Shown one piece after another: positions 32,306 to 44,051 of a stretch of 64,000 nt of DNA; position 1 is the first letter of the stretch; each line of letters opens with the position of its first letter. The notes under the pieces are model-generated. The model saw only the letters and a list, made by a program, of their open reading frames with translations. It had not been told where the DNA came from and did not search any database. Source of the stretch: Neopestalotiopsis rosae (lineage: Eukaryota > Ascomycota > Sordariomycetes > Amphisphaeriales > Sporocadaceae); NCBI GenBank assembly GCA_023078685.1, contig JALGAS010000003.1:4402001-4466000 (forward strand), in the 5' to 3' direction. The translations under genes and the position numbers were made by a program.

Positions 32306-33578
32306 ACGGCAAGCCGGTTTCCAAAGCGAACAAGGACGCGTTCAAGGAGATGGCTAGGTCAATAGTCAGTTCCAGGCGCAACTACTTGAGTCCTGCTGCG
32401 CAAAAGGGATACCCCAATGCAGTCGGTATGAGTTTTGTTAGAAGATACGCACATAAATTCTGTGCCTTTGGGGGTTTGAGGTGGAATCCATCATGTATAA
32501 TAGCGATTCTTCCTCGGGTGTTTCACAAAACGAGCAATCACGCAGCAAGCTCATCAGTCTGAGTCTGGGTGCTGGAAGGACGCAGTCTAGTCAGAGTTGG
32601 GAGCGGATATGAACCCCCCATGCCAGCAGGTGTTGTACGAGCTACTCATGGGAAATCGAGAGCCACTTCACAAACCTGCAGGGAGGGTCACAGGATAGCA
32701 GAGACTGCCGAGGCCAGGTGGCAACACTGCTAGAGACGGACCAACTTGGTAACGGTGGAAATCTGACTTGTTGAGGGAGAGAAATGGTTGTATGGGTTGC
32801 TCAGGCGTACTTTTGCGGAAAGTCTCTCTTCGGAAGTTTGTTTAGTTTGGCAATAGTCAAAAGGTTTTTCGCAGAGTAAAAAAGAGAGAAAACAATTGCC
32901 TATGTTTTTCATTTAGCTATGATAATTCTCACAAAGCGATATTACAGATGAGCAGTGAGTTGTATATACCTAATCATGTTCAAATAATCTTCTCTTGTGT
33001 TGGTGAGCTATAATGCACGAACGCGGTAACATATCAGGTAACAAGAGACTCTCTTGCCCAAGCTAATACTGCTCTACTGCTCAGTAACTTGAGTCAGGCA
33101 ACTATGGTAGAAGAAGCACCTTAGGTATCCAGCATGGATGGAGCTTGGGCCAATTGGCGACAGCTCGGCGGGTGCCCACGTCATTCAAGTCAGCGCCTGG
33201 AAGCTCCCCCCCAAAGCACCACTGACGGACCAGACGGGGCACGCGCATGGAAGCCAATAGCGCGGCGACTTTCCCATCTTGTTCATGCCTAGGTTAGGTA
33301 GATTGTCTGGCGCAATCGTTTCGGTGACCTTCTCTTGGCCACATTCACATTTCAAACCGACACCACAAACAAAACAGACATTGCCCACGAGGAACAGACA
33401 GATTTGAGAAAGTGCTTTCTCATGCGCACTCGTCTTCGTTCCTTCCGGACCATCCTTGTAGCTGCGCAATCAGCATAACTTTGCACGCTTCCAGATATTA
33501 CAACCACTTTCGCCCCTCCAACACCTATTCGTTCCCCCACCTCATACCTAATCAGTTCACAACCGACAACTGCCCAGC
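32306..33578. other. Intergenic region (1.3 kb)
   Basis: 3' flank of the PWWP gene and promoter of NPL4. I see no gene, repeat or RNA. The NPL4-proximal 200 bases are C/T-rich (leader-like). Confidence 0.45.
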
Positions 33579-35761
33579 ATGCTGTTACGACTACGGGGGC
33601 CTGATGGCATGAAGAGGGTCACAGTCGAGCCTAGTGATACCTTTGGCGACCTAGGCCGCCTGGTGAGTGACCTTTGAGTCGTCCAAAGTGTGAACAGGGA
33701 GCTGATTTTACTGTGAATAGCTGGTCCAGGAGCTACCTCCGACCGTCGTTCCTGAATCCATCGCCATGTCTAATACGCCGTCGGGTGGCGAGCGGAAACG
33801 ACTGGTCGAAATCGCCAAGTTCAAGCTCAGCCAGATTGGTCTCAAGCATGGTGATCTCATCTTCCTGACCTACGACCACAAGAGCGACACAGCAAACGGC
33901 GAGACCGATTCAAATGGCGCTGTTCCCGCCGCTTCGAACAGACTCAACGGCAAGCCTATTCTGCCGACTGAAGACATTCCCATAAAGCCAATCTCGATAG
34001 GAAAGGAGCCGACACTCATCAGAAACCCGTGGGAGGTGGTAAAGCAGTCAGCCCTGGATGATCGCTTGGACAAGAAGGATGGAAAGATCCCGAGAGGACG
34101 CGACAAGATGTGCAAGCACGGACCGAAGGGCATGTGCGACTACTGCATGCCTCTGGATCCCTTCAACCCGCAGTATCTCGCCGATAAGAAGATCAAATAT
34201 CTATCGTTCCACTCCTACCTTCGCAAGATCAACTCCGCCACCAACAAGCCCGAGCTCGGCAGCTCTTTTATCCCGCCTTTGAAGGAGCCCTACTTCCGAG
34301 TCAAGAAAGATTGCCCGTCTGGCCACCCAGCCTGGCCCGAGGGTATCTGCACAAAGTGCCAACCGAGCTCCATCATCTTGCAGCCGCAGACATGGCGTGC
34401 CGTGGACCACGTCGAGTTCGCCGAGTTCGACCTGGTGAATTCATTCATCGATGCCTGGCGAAAGACTGGCGCTCAAAGAGTCGGACTTCTCTACGGCCAT
34501 TATGAGGAATATGCCGAGGTCCCACTAGGTGTGAAAGCTGTAGTGGAAGCTATTTATGAGGTGCCGCAGGTGGATGAGGCCGACGGTGTCTCATTGAACC
34601 CATTTGATACTGAGCACGAAATTACTGCCGTCGCAAAACTATGTGGCCTCGAGCCTGTGGGTACTATTTTCACCGATCTGCTAGACTCGGGTGTCGGCGA
34701 CGGCTCCGTGGTTTGCAAGAGACATGCGGACTCGTACAATCTCTCTTCACTCGAGGTGTGCTATGCTGCAAGACTTCAAGCACAACACCCAAAGCCCACA
34801 AAGTGGAGCGATACTGGCATTTATGGTTCCAACTTTGTCACTTGCATTATCTCAGGTGATGAGACTGGTCAGATTGCCATCTCCGCCTACCAGGCCTCGC
34901 TTGAGGCTGTAGAGATGGTTCGCGCTAATATCATCGAGCCCTCGGCCGATCCTACCGTCATGCTTGTACAGGAAGAGGAGGAAGAGGACGGCTCCAAGAG
35001 CCGTTCAAGATTCATACCCGAGGTCTTTTTCCGCAAGATCAATGAGTATAACGCCAATGTGCAGGAAAATGCAAAGCCAGCCTTCCCTGTCGAATACTTA
35101 TATGTCACCTTAACTCACGGCTTTCCTACCGAGCCCAAGCCCTTGTTCAAAGATTCAAAAGCAAGCCCTTTCCCCATTGAAAACCGTGAGGTTATGGGCG
35201 AGACGCAGCAGCCCAGTGCTGTGGCCAAGGCTCTCAAGACCAAGGATGGCCAGCAAAAGCTTTCCGATTTCCACCTGTTGTGTTTCATCCACAACATGGG
35301 CGTGCTATCAAAGGTATGACTATAACTTCTGGGTATTTCTGTTGCGGCCCACTTACCATTCATAGGACGAGGAAGCTCTTCTGTGCCGTGTGGCTACAAA
35401 GCACGACCTTGCCGACACGTACCAACTTTTCTCGATGCCCGGATGGCAGACGCTGGAGGCCATCATACAATCTTCCGGTGAGAGCATTCCCAAGCATACT
35501 TTGAAACGTCCTCGTTCGCCCAGTGGAAACGGGGCCCAACTTGTCAATTCTGATAATTCAGCAAACCCTGGTGAATCTTCTGCTCAGACGAGTGACGGTA
35601 TTGCAACCTTTTCCAACGATGAACCAGACGCTAAGCGTTTTGCTGCCCTTAGGTTGAGCGGTAATCGCCAACAAGATGGGAGGAATCGCCCAAGTCCTGC
35701 GCCCGCTCCCGGCACCGCCCAAAGAAGGTCAAATTCAAGGTTCGAATCGTCCCAACCATAA
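33579..35761 (+). CDS. NPL4: Nuclear protein localisation protein 4 (Cdc48/p97 cofactor)
   Basis: Exons 33579-33662, 33721-35313 and 35366-35761 (all phase 0) give 690 residues. With Ufd1, Npl4 recruits ubiquitinated clients to the Cdc48 unfoldase for ER-associated and chromatin-associated degradation. The short first exon supplies the start of the UBX-like domain ([20 protein letters not shown]), continuing with [20 protein letters not shown]. Zinc-binding cysteines follow: [12 protein letters not shown] (about 126-137) and [18 protein letters not shown]. The MPN-like domain begins [19 protein letters not shown] and includes [20 protein letters not shown]; the JAMM metal-ligand set is not evident, as expected for this non-catalytic family. 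The last exon holds [13 protein letters not shown] and a disordered tail with a Cdc48-distal, Ser/Pro-rich end. Without exon 1 the N-terminus would be truncated. Confidence 0.95.
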
Positions 35762-36870
35762 CAACTGCCCTAGATCTACCGCGACTGTTTCCGAGAGCCT
35801 GAGTTGTAACTTCAGGAGACAGCATACATGGCTCAGTCAACTGCATAGATAAAATCTTAAGCAATCATCTGTTCGCGTGAAATTGCGACGGACAAATTGG
35901 CATGGCAAAGCATCAGGTGTTGAGGCGTTGGGAAGGAGCATTTGGCTAGAGCAACTCTGGCTTCGAGAATCCCATCATGGTCGAGGAACTGATACATGTT
36001 CATTGACAAGGCCCAAGAGGACTCGACTCTTATTATAGAAGCCACGAGTTGCGACTGTAGTCACTAAGACTGGCCACATGAGAGTTAGATGAACATGATA
36101 TGTCCATAAGATCAAGAGTGTTCAGGAAATATCCTACGATAAACGTTGTGCTTGTATAGGTGACCGCTGTGTTCTACTCACCAACTGAGCCAGGTTCGTA
36201 AACGACTTAGTCTGAGGCACCATTATGAACTTGACATCCATCAACCGCTCCTCCTTCTGATCAAGCAGAAGCAGCTGAACTGGCACTCGTACATAGAGTT
36301 ACAAAGCTGTAGTTCAGAAATGCTTCGGGATGCTCGTCGTTCCACCGGCCTGCTCCGACTTGGCATCATCGGTCATGATGGACGTTGTACTGTCGTCGTG
36401 CTCATTACCTATTTGCAGTATACGATGTCTAATCCGTCCAGCTCGGGCATCTCGATTGGCGTGGGGACGTAATGAAGACGACATAGGTATACACGAATAC
36501 CTGGCCATGCGGACCTGCAAGTTGCGATCTCCGAAACGAGATGCCGTGAGCCTCGCAGAGACCAGACAAAAGTGCACTCCAAAAGGGCATGGAGACTTGC
36601 ATCCTGAACACGAAATATGGGTTACCAATGTTGCATTTCCCGGGTAAAGAGGAATGCAACGTCGCATACATGAAGCATATACGAGGGCAACGCGAAAAAG
36701 AAAACACACCCATCAGATATGCTTGCAAACATATCGGCATTCTTGGCGTTTCTCTATGTGGTCTCCATGTATAGAAATAGGAGCTCTTCCTACCAACCGT
36801 TCAGTCCACAACAACTTTCCCTCATCCCAAAATTCGTCGAACAATCGTTTTAACTGATTCCGATCCAACG
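35762..36870. other. Intergenic region (1.1 kb), core/accessory boundary
   Basis: No gene is recognised. It separates the last clear housekeeping gene (NPL4) from the secreted-protein and HET/STAND-rich part. Confidence 0.4.
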
Positions 36871-37385
36871 ATGGCACTATCAATATTCGTCGCAATGCTG
36901 GCTTCAGCAACGGCGTTGACAACAACCTTGTTCACCGAGACCATCACCATCTCCGACTTTGGTTACCGAGGCAATAATGCCGAAGGACCGCGAATTTTCT
37001 TTTCGCTGTCTACCGCCGGAGGCGACAAGGACAGCAACGACGGCAACAACAATGTGGTAGTACGCTGTGCCGTGGTGGGCTATGATGTGCCCGGAATGGG
37101 ATATCCTTGCGATGATGCCGACTTTACCTTTGACGTCTTGACGCCGATGGGGTCCGAGTTGCGACTGCATCATGCTGTTGATGGGTGAGTTCACCTTTTG
37201 TCTTTTCCATTCTCGTTTTACCACACGTATACAGAAATGCAGGAGACTAATCTGAGCGTTGTCGTGGGTTGAACAGCACGATGCTTTCGGGTGACTTTGT
37301 TATACGTATGAATGGGCCAATTCCGACGATCCTGGATCAGGTTGGGAATTCAACGGGCATCCTGACGCCTGCCGAAAGTGATTGA
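36871..37385 (+). CDS. Small secreted protein, unknown
   Basis: Exons 36871-37184 and 37277-37385 (GTGAGT...AACAG, phase 2) give 140 residues. A signal peptide MALSIFVAMLASATA is followed by a mature chain of about 122-125 residues with only two cysteines (VVVRCAVVG and GYPCDDAD), which may pair. The remainder is polar and beta-rich (TETITISDFGYRGNN, ADFTFDVLTPMGSELRL), ending in TPAESD. There is one N-glycosylation sequon (NST). It has the size and features of small secreted fungal proteins, some of which act as effectors, but no family is recognised and its role is open. It lies alone at the start of the accessory half. Confidence 0.7.
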
Positions 37386-38305
37386 GGTATCTGGTAGCAG
37401 AAAAGATAGTATCATGAGGCATGCGTAATCATATCAGAAGAGCGCGACCATGATGCCTCGGAAGGATTCAGTAATCACGACACTGTTGATGCTAGGGAAG
37501 CAGAACATGTCATATAATCCGTCTGATTGATGGCATGTTTGCGCCATCGATCAACTTGAACGGCATAAAGCAATAAACTAGTCAAGTTTGGTATACATCA
37601 CACGCAATTTGAAACTCGATGTGAACCATATCTGACATATTATGCAATGTCATGGCGCTCTGTTATACTGGCGAGCATGCTATATGTACTGAATTAGCAA
37701 AAGTCTACATACACCTTATCCCGATAACACCCCCCGCATTTGGAAAATAAACAAACAAGAATAAAAGAGATAAGGAAAGAACTAGCTATATCTACTATAG
37801 GTGTGAAGATGGAGACTTTTGCTACCTTAGTATACACAAAGTTATTGTTTAAGAGTTACAAATAGTCAAGAGTGCAGCCACATCCGTCCCGCACTTGCTC
37901 ATGGTATTATTGTAGCAACTGCGTAAATCTAAGGACTTCTAATTCTAGCGACATAATACTTCTATCAGTGCCGGGGATACCCCGAATTTGACGCTGGAGA
38001 TATGTCTGTCCTGGGAGGTCATTGGCCGAAGTTCGCAACCTGCCAGCAAATGCTGCAGCGCTTACAGCGCCATACTCCAAACCAGATTGGCCAGAATAGC
38101 TGCATTCGACAGCCCGCGCCACAGGTTTGCATCCATGCTCGCAGTGGCGTACTCGTAAGGCAGATTTGGTTCGCCAAGGCAGCCTTCCTTGAACCTGAAA
38201 GGCTCGCTGATCCCACTACCTGAAAGAGGGGTTTACATTGCTTCAAGTGCAACATTTTCTACCATAAGCTGTTTTCACGGTGCGAAAAGGTTCGACTCGC
38301 CCCAG
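37386..38305. other. Intergenic region (0.9 kb)
   Basis: AT-rich flank between the small secreted protein and the STAND-N/ankyrin gene. No gene is seen. Confidence 0.4.
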
Positions 38306-41300
38306 ATGGCCGACGGCCTGTCCATTGCTGCTTCGGTAGCTGGACTGGTCTCTCTCGGGATCCAGGTCTGCAGCGGCATTACCACATATCTCGATGGCCT
38401 CAAATGTCGCGCAGAAGAGCTCGAATATGCGAGACAATATGAGCAAAGCCTCAAAGCTTCGATACAGGCAATTGAAAGCGTCTCGCCACAGTTACTGGTC
38501 CATCATCGGAACTCATCTGCGACCATCGTTCCATGCATGCAACTATGCAAAGACCAGCTGGAAGCACTAGATCGTCTCGTGGCTGAACTATGCGGTGAAA
38601 AGAAAAGCAATCCCAGTTTACGAGATAGGGCCAAGGCATCGAAGAAACGGTTGACATATGCCTTCGACCGACCGAAATTGAGCCAGTTGCAGACGAAGGT
38701 TGACCAAGCCATCCAAAGCCTGCAGCTTGCTTTGCAGATACTGGGACTGTAAGTCCAACTTCCTCAAGTAAACGTGTTGAAGAAGGCAATAAACTCATCA
38801 CAGCCACAGAGAGAGTTCATCATCAATTGATAATACGCTGCGCATAATTGAATCTACTTCAAATGATACGGCCGCCGATATCACCGCCACCAAAGCTGAG
38901 GTCACCGCACTGGCCGATGATGTGTCCACCCTTCGCAACGAAGGACCACTCATTCGAGCGGCCATTGAGAATGTAGGTCCATCGTTACTAAGACTTGGAC
39001 AGACAGCAACACAGACAGCGCAAAGCATACAAGTAGTTCGAGAGGATTCAAACCGTACAGCCCGCATGCTTGCAACGGAGGTACAACTTATGAGAAGTCA
39101 ACTTGCCGCATTTCAAAGCCAAAATACCATCGCCCATCGCACAACGACTCGACTCTTGCAGCTCGTACGACAAGATCAGGTGAGTGACTCGTTGACACGA
39201 GCTAAACATGCTTGATGCGAAAATAATTCTAACAATTGCAAACAGGGAAGACTAGTCACCCAAATAATATCCAGGCCCAGTTACCTCGAGGAAGTATCCG
39301 AAGAGTGCTTTGACGTCAGCCCATCAGTACGGGACCTATGGGAAGTCGACAGTACTCGAATTCCTGTCCTCACAATGACTACAAGAGGCGGCGGGCTTTC
39401 TGATCCCATTATACAGTCCCGATTTGCCCGAAAATGCACTTGTCAGGCGCGGCACAAGTTTCAGCGAAAACAGCTTGTGTGGCCTGGGTTTCTACTATAC
39501 CAAGACAACGTCTACTCCGAGAAACATTTCCCAACGTGCGAACTCTGGCAAGGCACGAAAGTCACCGAGAAAAAATGGGGCTTGAGGCAGGTCAGCCTTG
39601 GCTGGCTCGCACAAAAGGCCGTTGAAATCACATTTTCCTGCAAATTTGGTGCGGGCGGTGCGAGCTTTGGTCCAAATTTCACTTACTACCCTACTGTGGA
39701 CGAACGGGTTGCACCTGCTTTCCGAACGCTCCAGATTATAGAGGATGCATTGGACGACCTCTTTGAACATGGATATGAAGTTCGTGTTTGGCAATGCCTT
39801 CTTGAAAGAGGTTTCCAAATACTCGATACGCTATTTCGCGAGGGTAGAGCATCGCCAAATGACGTAAACAGTCACAACCAAACCTTGATCTACCCTTTAA
39901 GCCAGCTGGTGAGTTGGCTCGTGTGATTATCATTCGAAATGTACTAATCCAATTGATCATAGATTTGGCAGATAATGGTTCAATTATACTATAGATCGGT
40001 TTTCTCTCATCGTATTATACTTGATTCTCTTGAAATCATCAAACGCTTCGAGATCCCCTCTAATGTTTATGATTCCAATGGCAGGTAAATGCTACCATCT
40101 ATCCGAGTGATTTACAATTGGGCTGAAATGAACTCAGATCACTGATCCATGTCTTGACAAAAACTTTCGTTATTTCGTCAGCCGAGGCTGTGGAGTCCTT
40201 TTTCGGCAAGGCGGCAGATATACCGGCATTATCTACCTCTTCGGAAGGGCCGGCCTCACAGTGGCAGAACTCTAAAGTGTTCTGTGAGTCGATCAGCATT
40301 CAAATGGAGTCACAACTCATTGCAGAAGGTAACAGTTCCCTGAGAGAGATGGAAAAAGTTCTCAGCCGTATCTAACAAAACATGGTAGCATATGATTGTG
40401 GTCAATTGAGTCAAGCTGTCCTCATCGGAAATAGCAAGCAGGTCAAACAGCTACTCCAAAAAGGTCACGCCGATCCTATGGAGATCAATTGCTGGGGTCA
40501 AACCCCGTTGCATCTCAGTACTAGTCAACCAGACATATTGAACTTACTGCTACAAGTCTGTGATTCGACTCAGCTGGATAGGGCTGACAATAGTGGATTT
40601 ACCGCATTCCATTATGCGTTACTGTCAGCTTACAGCCTCTGCAGAAATGATATCAAACATCGAAAGGTCTGTCGCAAGTGCCATTGTGCTGGACCGATGA
40701 AAATGCTACTCAAGGCTGATTGTGCAGTTGACGTCGGTGTGCTTCAGGATTTGAATGTTTTGGTAATCACACGAAGGTGCAAACGTGTTCTGCTCAAAGG
40801 CTTGAAAGATCGGCGCGAAAATTTGAAGCGACTGGCCTTGAAACACCTCCCAGACTCTGATATAGTTGCTTTCAATCTAAGAAGCGGACGTGTGCTCGAC
40901 GCGCAGACAGCGATAGTTCTGGGACTTCTCGAAGCGAATGGAGTCCGCGTCCCTCCTTCCTTGAGGCTCACTCAACAACGAGGGGCTAGCACACCAAATG
41001 GCCTCCCAGGCGTCTCAATCTATCACGCCATCAAAGATGTTAGTGATGCTAACCTCTTCTGGTCCCATGGTTTCCAGGACTTTGATGAATTCAACGGGCA
41101 GTTCGATGAAGTGCAGGGAGGCGGATTGCCACTCATCGCAACCTGCAAGGATGGCCATTTGATCATGTGGTTCTTCAATCACGGGGCGGATCTTTTCAAA
41201 GAGCTTAAACCTTCCAATGATAATGCCGATCGGAACCCGCTTTGTGTGAGGACTGCGCATTTCATTTATCGACAGATTGGCGTTTGGCTGAGTTTCAAAG

Positions 41301-41989
41301 ACACCATACATCGCCAAGATATTCTCTCACCTCTACACGCAGCAGTCCTAGCCGTCGAAGTTTTAGACAAGTGCGAGTGTAGCTGCTCGAAGCAAGGCTG
41401 CACACCATTTTTAATGATGGTGAAAGCTTTGAACTTTCCATTCAAGATGAAGATGAGACGGTCAAACATCGATATTGTTGAGCCATTCCTGGCATTCCTG
41501 AAATTATCCTCATATCGATTCCCGAGAAATCAATACAAGGAGGCTGTTCGATATTTCACTTTCACAGCCTTGGACATTAGTCATACCTGTCACCACAAAC
41601 CTGTCCATCATCGGGATTATACCTTCACCTGTTCTGCCACAATCGAAATGTGCGAGAATGCCATGCATATTCGAGAGGAGCAGGCTGACATGATTGAGCT
41701 CCTCGAAGAGATACTTTTTGATCTCGATGTAAAGCTTGACGGCATGATGGAGGATGACGAGGACTTTGATATGGGAAGATTCTTGACGGAGCACTGGCTG
41801 GTACGAGTGGAGAAGGAACTGAAAGCAATCTCCAGCCATAAACTTCCAGAAGACCTGAAGAGGAACACCGAAGCGCTTGGTGTTGTTTGGGATGAGGCTG
41901 CCGAAGAGACAGACTCGGTCTCAGAGGATGTCCGGGACAAACCATTGCAATATTGGCTGGATGCTATCGACAGAGCTGCACAGCTATAA
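38306..41989 (+). CDS. STAND-type N-terminal domain / ankyrin-repeat protein without NACHT
   Basis: Six exons: 38306-38748, 38804-39179, 39246-39908, 39963-40084, 40138-40328 and 40389-41989, 1131 residues with phases closed. The N-terminus (ADGLSIAASVAGLVSLGIQV and following) matches the fungal N-terminal domain of STAND proteins, related to the HeLo-like group. A helical coiled segment follows (about 150-270). A central domain has cysteines (KCTCQARHKF) and GWLAQKAVEITFSC. Ankyrin repeats begin with NCWGQTPLHLSTSQPDILNL and NSGFTAFHYALLSAY (about 625-670), and another sits at DILSPLHAAVLAVEVLD. The C-terminal part has Cys clusters (VCRKCHCAGP; KCECSCSKQGC) and ends with an acidic helix region. 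No P-loop/NACHT is present, so it lacks the switch ATPase of true NLRs. A role in non-self recognition or stress signalling is an inference from the domain family. Confidence 0.78.
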
Positions 41990-42185
41990 GCCTGCACTGG
42001 GCGCCATAGCATGATACGATACACTTGACAGCAAAATGAAATATCTATAGAATCTGATCATGCGGTAAATCTCTACTTTAGCTTCAGTATAGTATTAGAC
42101 TCCCACTATCAGCAGATAAATCCCGGTGGTCTATCACTACAGGTATACCCGTGGATTAGACGGCACGATTCAGTTTTCATACATA

Positions 42186-43127
42186 TCAGATTGAAGCGGT
42201 CGGCTTTCTGCCTGAGGCAAAAACCAGGGGATAGATCCCACCCAGCTCGACCATTTCCTCTTCAGCCTGCTGTGGTAACTTGTCCAAGTCTACTTCGGGA
42301 ATATCAACATTCATCAATGATTGAGGTAGCATATCTGAAATCAGCCATTGTGATGAAAACGGCCGCCAAAGAAACGTAAGGAAGCACATGGCTTGGAACT
42401 TACTTTTACACGCGCCAACAAAGCCCACAAATGATGTCGTCAACATTTTGGCACCACGCAGGCCCCACTCACGATCCTCCTTGTACCGCGCTCCGACGTC
42501 GATATCGATATGCTTGTCCTCGACGCTTTCAAACCCTTCCTCCCGGAGCCACCCCGCCATATTCTTAGCATAGTCGGTGCCAGCAGCAGCAGCGGTCAGG
42601 AAATCGCCCGTCACCGCCCACGCATCGCGCATGGCCGGGCCGTGCGGCACCGTTCCACCTGTCACGTCCATTTCGACGAGCTGGATCCAACCGCCCGGCT
42701 TGACAAGCTAGCACAAGTGACGAACTATATCCCGCGGCGTGGCCTTTTGGGTGCCTCCCGGTATGGTGAAGCGCTGGTGCACGAGGTCGCGAGTGCCGCG
42801 GAGCTCGGCAGGCCAGGGCTCGACAATGTCATGAATGGCAAAGGTGGTGTTAGCAGGCTGTTTAGCCGGCGGCGGGAAAAAGCTCGGCATGACATCGTAG
42901 CCCAGGAGGGTGTACGGCTCCGTGAGCAGCGGGTGGATGCTGCGCAGAAATAGACCGTCGGCCGTTCCCGAGTCTAGTATTCTCAGGCCCGGCTTGGTGA
43001 GATCGATTGGTGGCAGGATTCGCTTGTTGTCCATTACGTGTGTGATGACGGCATCTTGCTTAGTCAGGCGTGCTATCTCCTTTTCCGGCTCCGGGAGGAG
43101 GTATTCTTGTTTTGTGTTGTCTGACAT
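42186..43127 (-). pseudogene. LaeA-like SAM-dependent methyltransferase with in-frame TAG
   Basis: Exon 1 is 43127-42404 and exon 2 is 42334-42186 (GTAAGT...TTCAG, phase 1); together they would encode 290 residues. SAM-binding motif I reads LRILDSGTADGLFLRSI, then YDVMPSFFPP, HDIVEPWPAELRG, the conserved-looking DLVHQRF, and after the stop LVKPGGWIQLVEMDV. This is the class-I fungal methyltransferase build (LaeA/UMTA-like). A TAG at 42710-42708 falls between RHLC and LVKPGGW in the same frame. An intron ending at this CTAG would delete the DLVHQRF block, so it is an unlikely rescue. The stop differs from CAG (Gln) by one C-to-T change. It is most simply a recent nonsense mutation, a sequence error or a pseudogene. 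If transcribed, only the first 139 residues would be made. Confidence 0.75.
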
Positions 43128-44051
43128 GGTTACAAGTGCATCAGATTGCAACCGTTTTGAGCGAGGAGAAAGAGGTTATGCCAGAAGCTCATATAAAACG
43201 CGACAAGAGAAAGAATTGGAGAGAGACCAGTGAGACGCACAAAAAGAGTGGTACTAGCGGCGGTGGTGGTCTAGGCGAAAAGAAAATTGATTTGTTTGGA
43301 AGGAAGTATATTGCCAGCGTAGACAATATCTCTTACCTATTTCACAAACGTATTACGATATAGATTTATATATAGGTGAGTCTGCGTGAAACAATTGTTG
43401 TTTATAAATATAAGAAATTTTCGGGGTCCATCCCTTCGAGCTCTAAGTGATTAACTATAAATACAATTCACTTGGCTTTTTTTTTAATTAGGTATCTACC
43501 TTAGGGCACTGATAGAGCAAGCAATTTCGCCTCTTCAAGAATTAATTGCACATATAAGCTGATACCGCTGCATTTTGATGCTATAAGTTACCCTGAATTT
43601 CTCTAGCCGTGCAGTGTTCGCAATCCACATGACGTGGATTCATCTGCCCGGCTACGATATGTGGGATACGCAAGCCTAGGCCCCGTATTCTCCCAAATCA
43701 GTGAATATATTACGATAACTCATCCAAGCTCAGCAAGTATCAATCGTGAAGTAAATCACACTCACGCTCCGCAGCTAGTCCTACACATTTCTCTATTGGT
43801 CCTTGTGTTGCCATCCCCATCCAGACGAGAAAGTATGGTGGGGTTACATTCCATACTAGCTTCTGCTTCGTCGGGCGTAATGGAGCCTGCTGGGCTATCT
43901 AAGCAGGCGAGAAGCCTGGGGTTGCCCCGCATTAGCTGTATATAGAGACCCCGAAATACCCTCTATCACAATCTCGAATTGTGCCAAGACATTTACCTTT
44001 CAAATCGCCTGCACTCGGCCCTCAGTTTTCTCCCATGATCCAGCAAGAATT
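43128..44051. other. AT-rich divergent intergenic region (0.9 kb)
   Basis: Lies between the methyltransferase remnant and the first HET gene. It is AT-rich at about 43355-43500, with a T-run near 43480. A TATATAGA element lies 106 bases before the HET start codon. No gene is seen. Confidence 0.4.
43939..43946 (+). promoter_or_regulatory. Candidate TATA box of the HET gene at 44052
   Basis: TATATAGA, ending 105 bases upstream of the ATG. Positional evidence only. Confidence 0.35.

Noticed and set aside
35738..35760. GGTTCGAATCG resembling a tRNA B box
   Set aside because: It is inside the last NPL4 exon and no matching A box or cloverleaf surrounds it.
42708..42790. Short intron ending at CTAG to bypass the methyltransferase stop
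   Set aside because: It would remove the conserved DLVHQRF block and use a weak GTGCAC donor.
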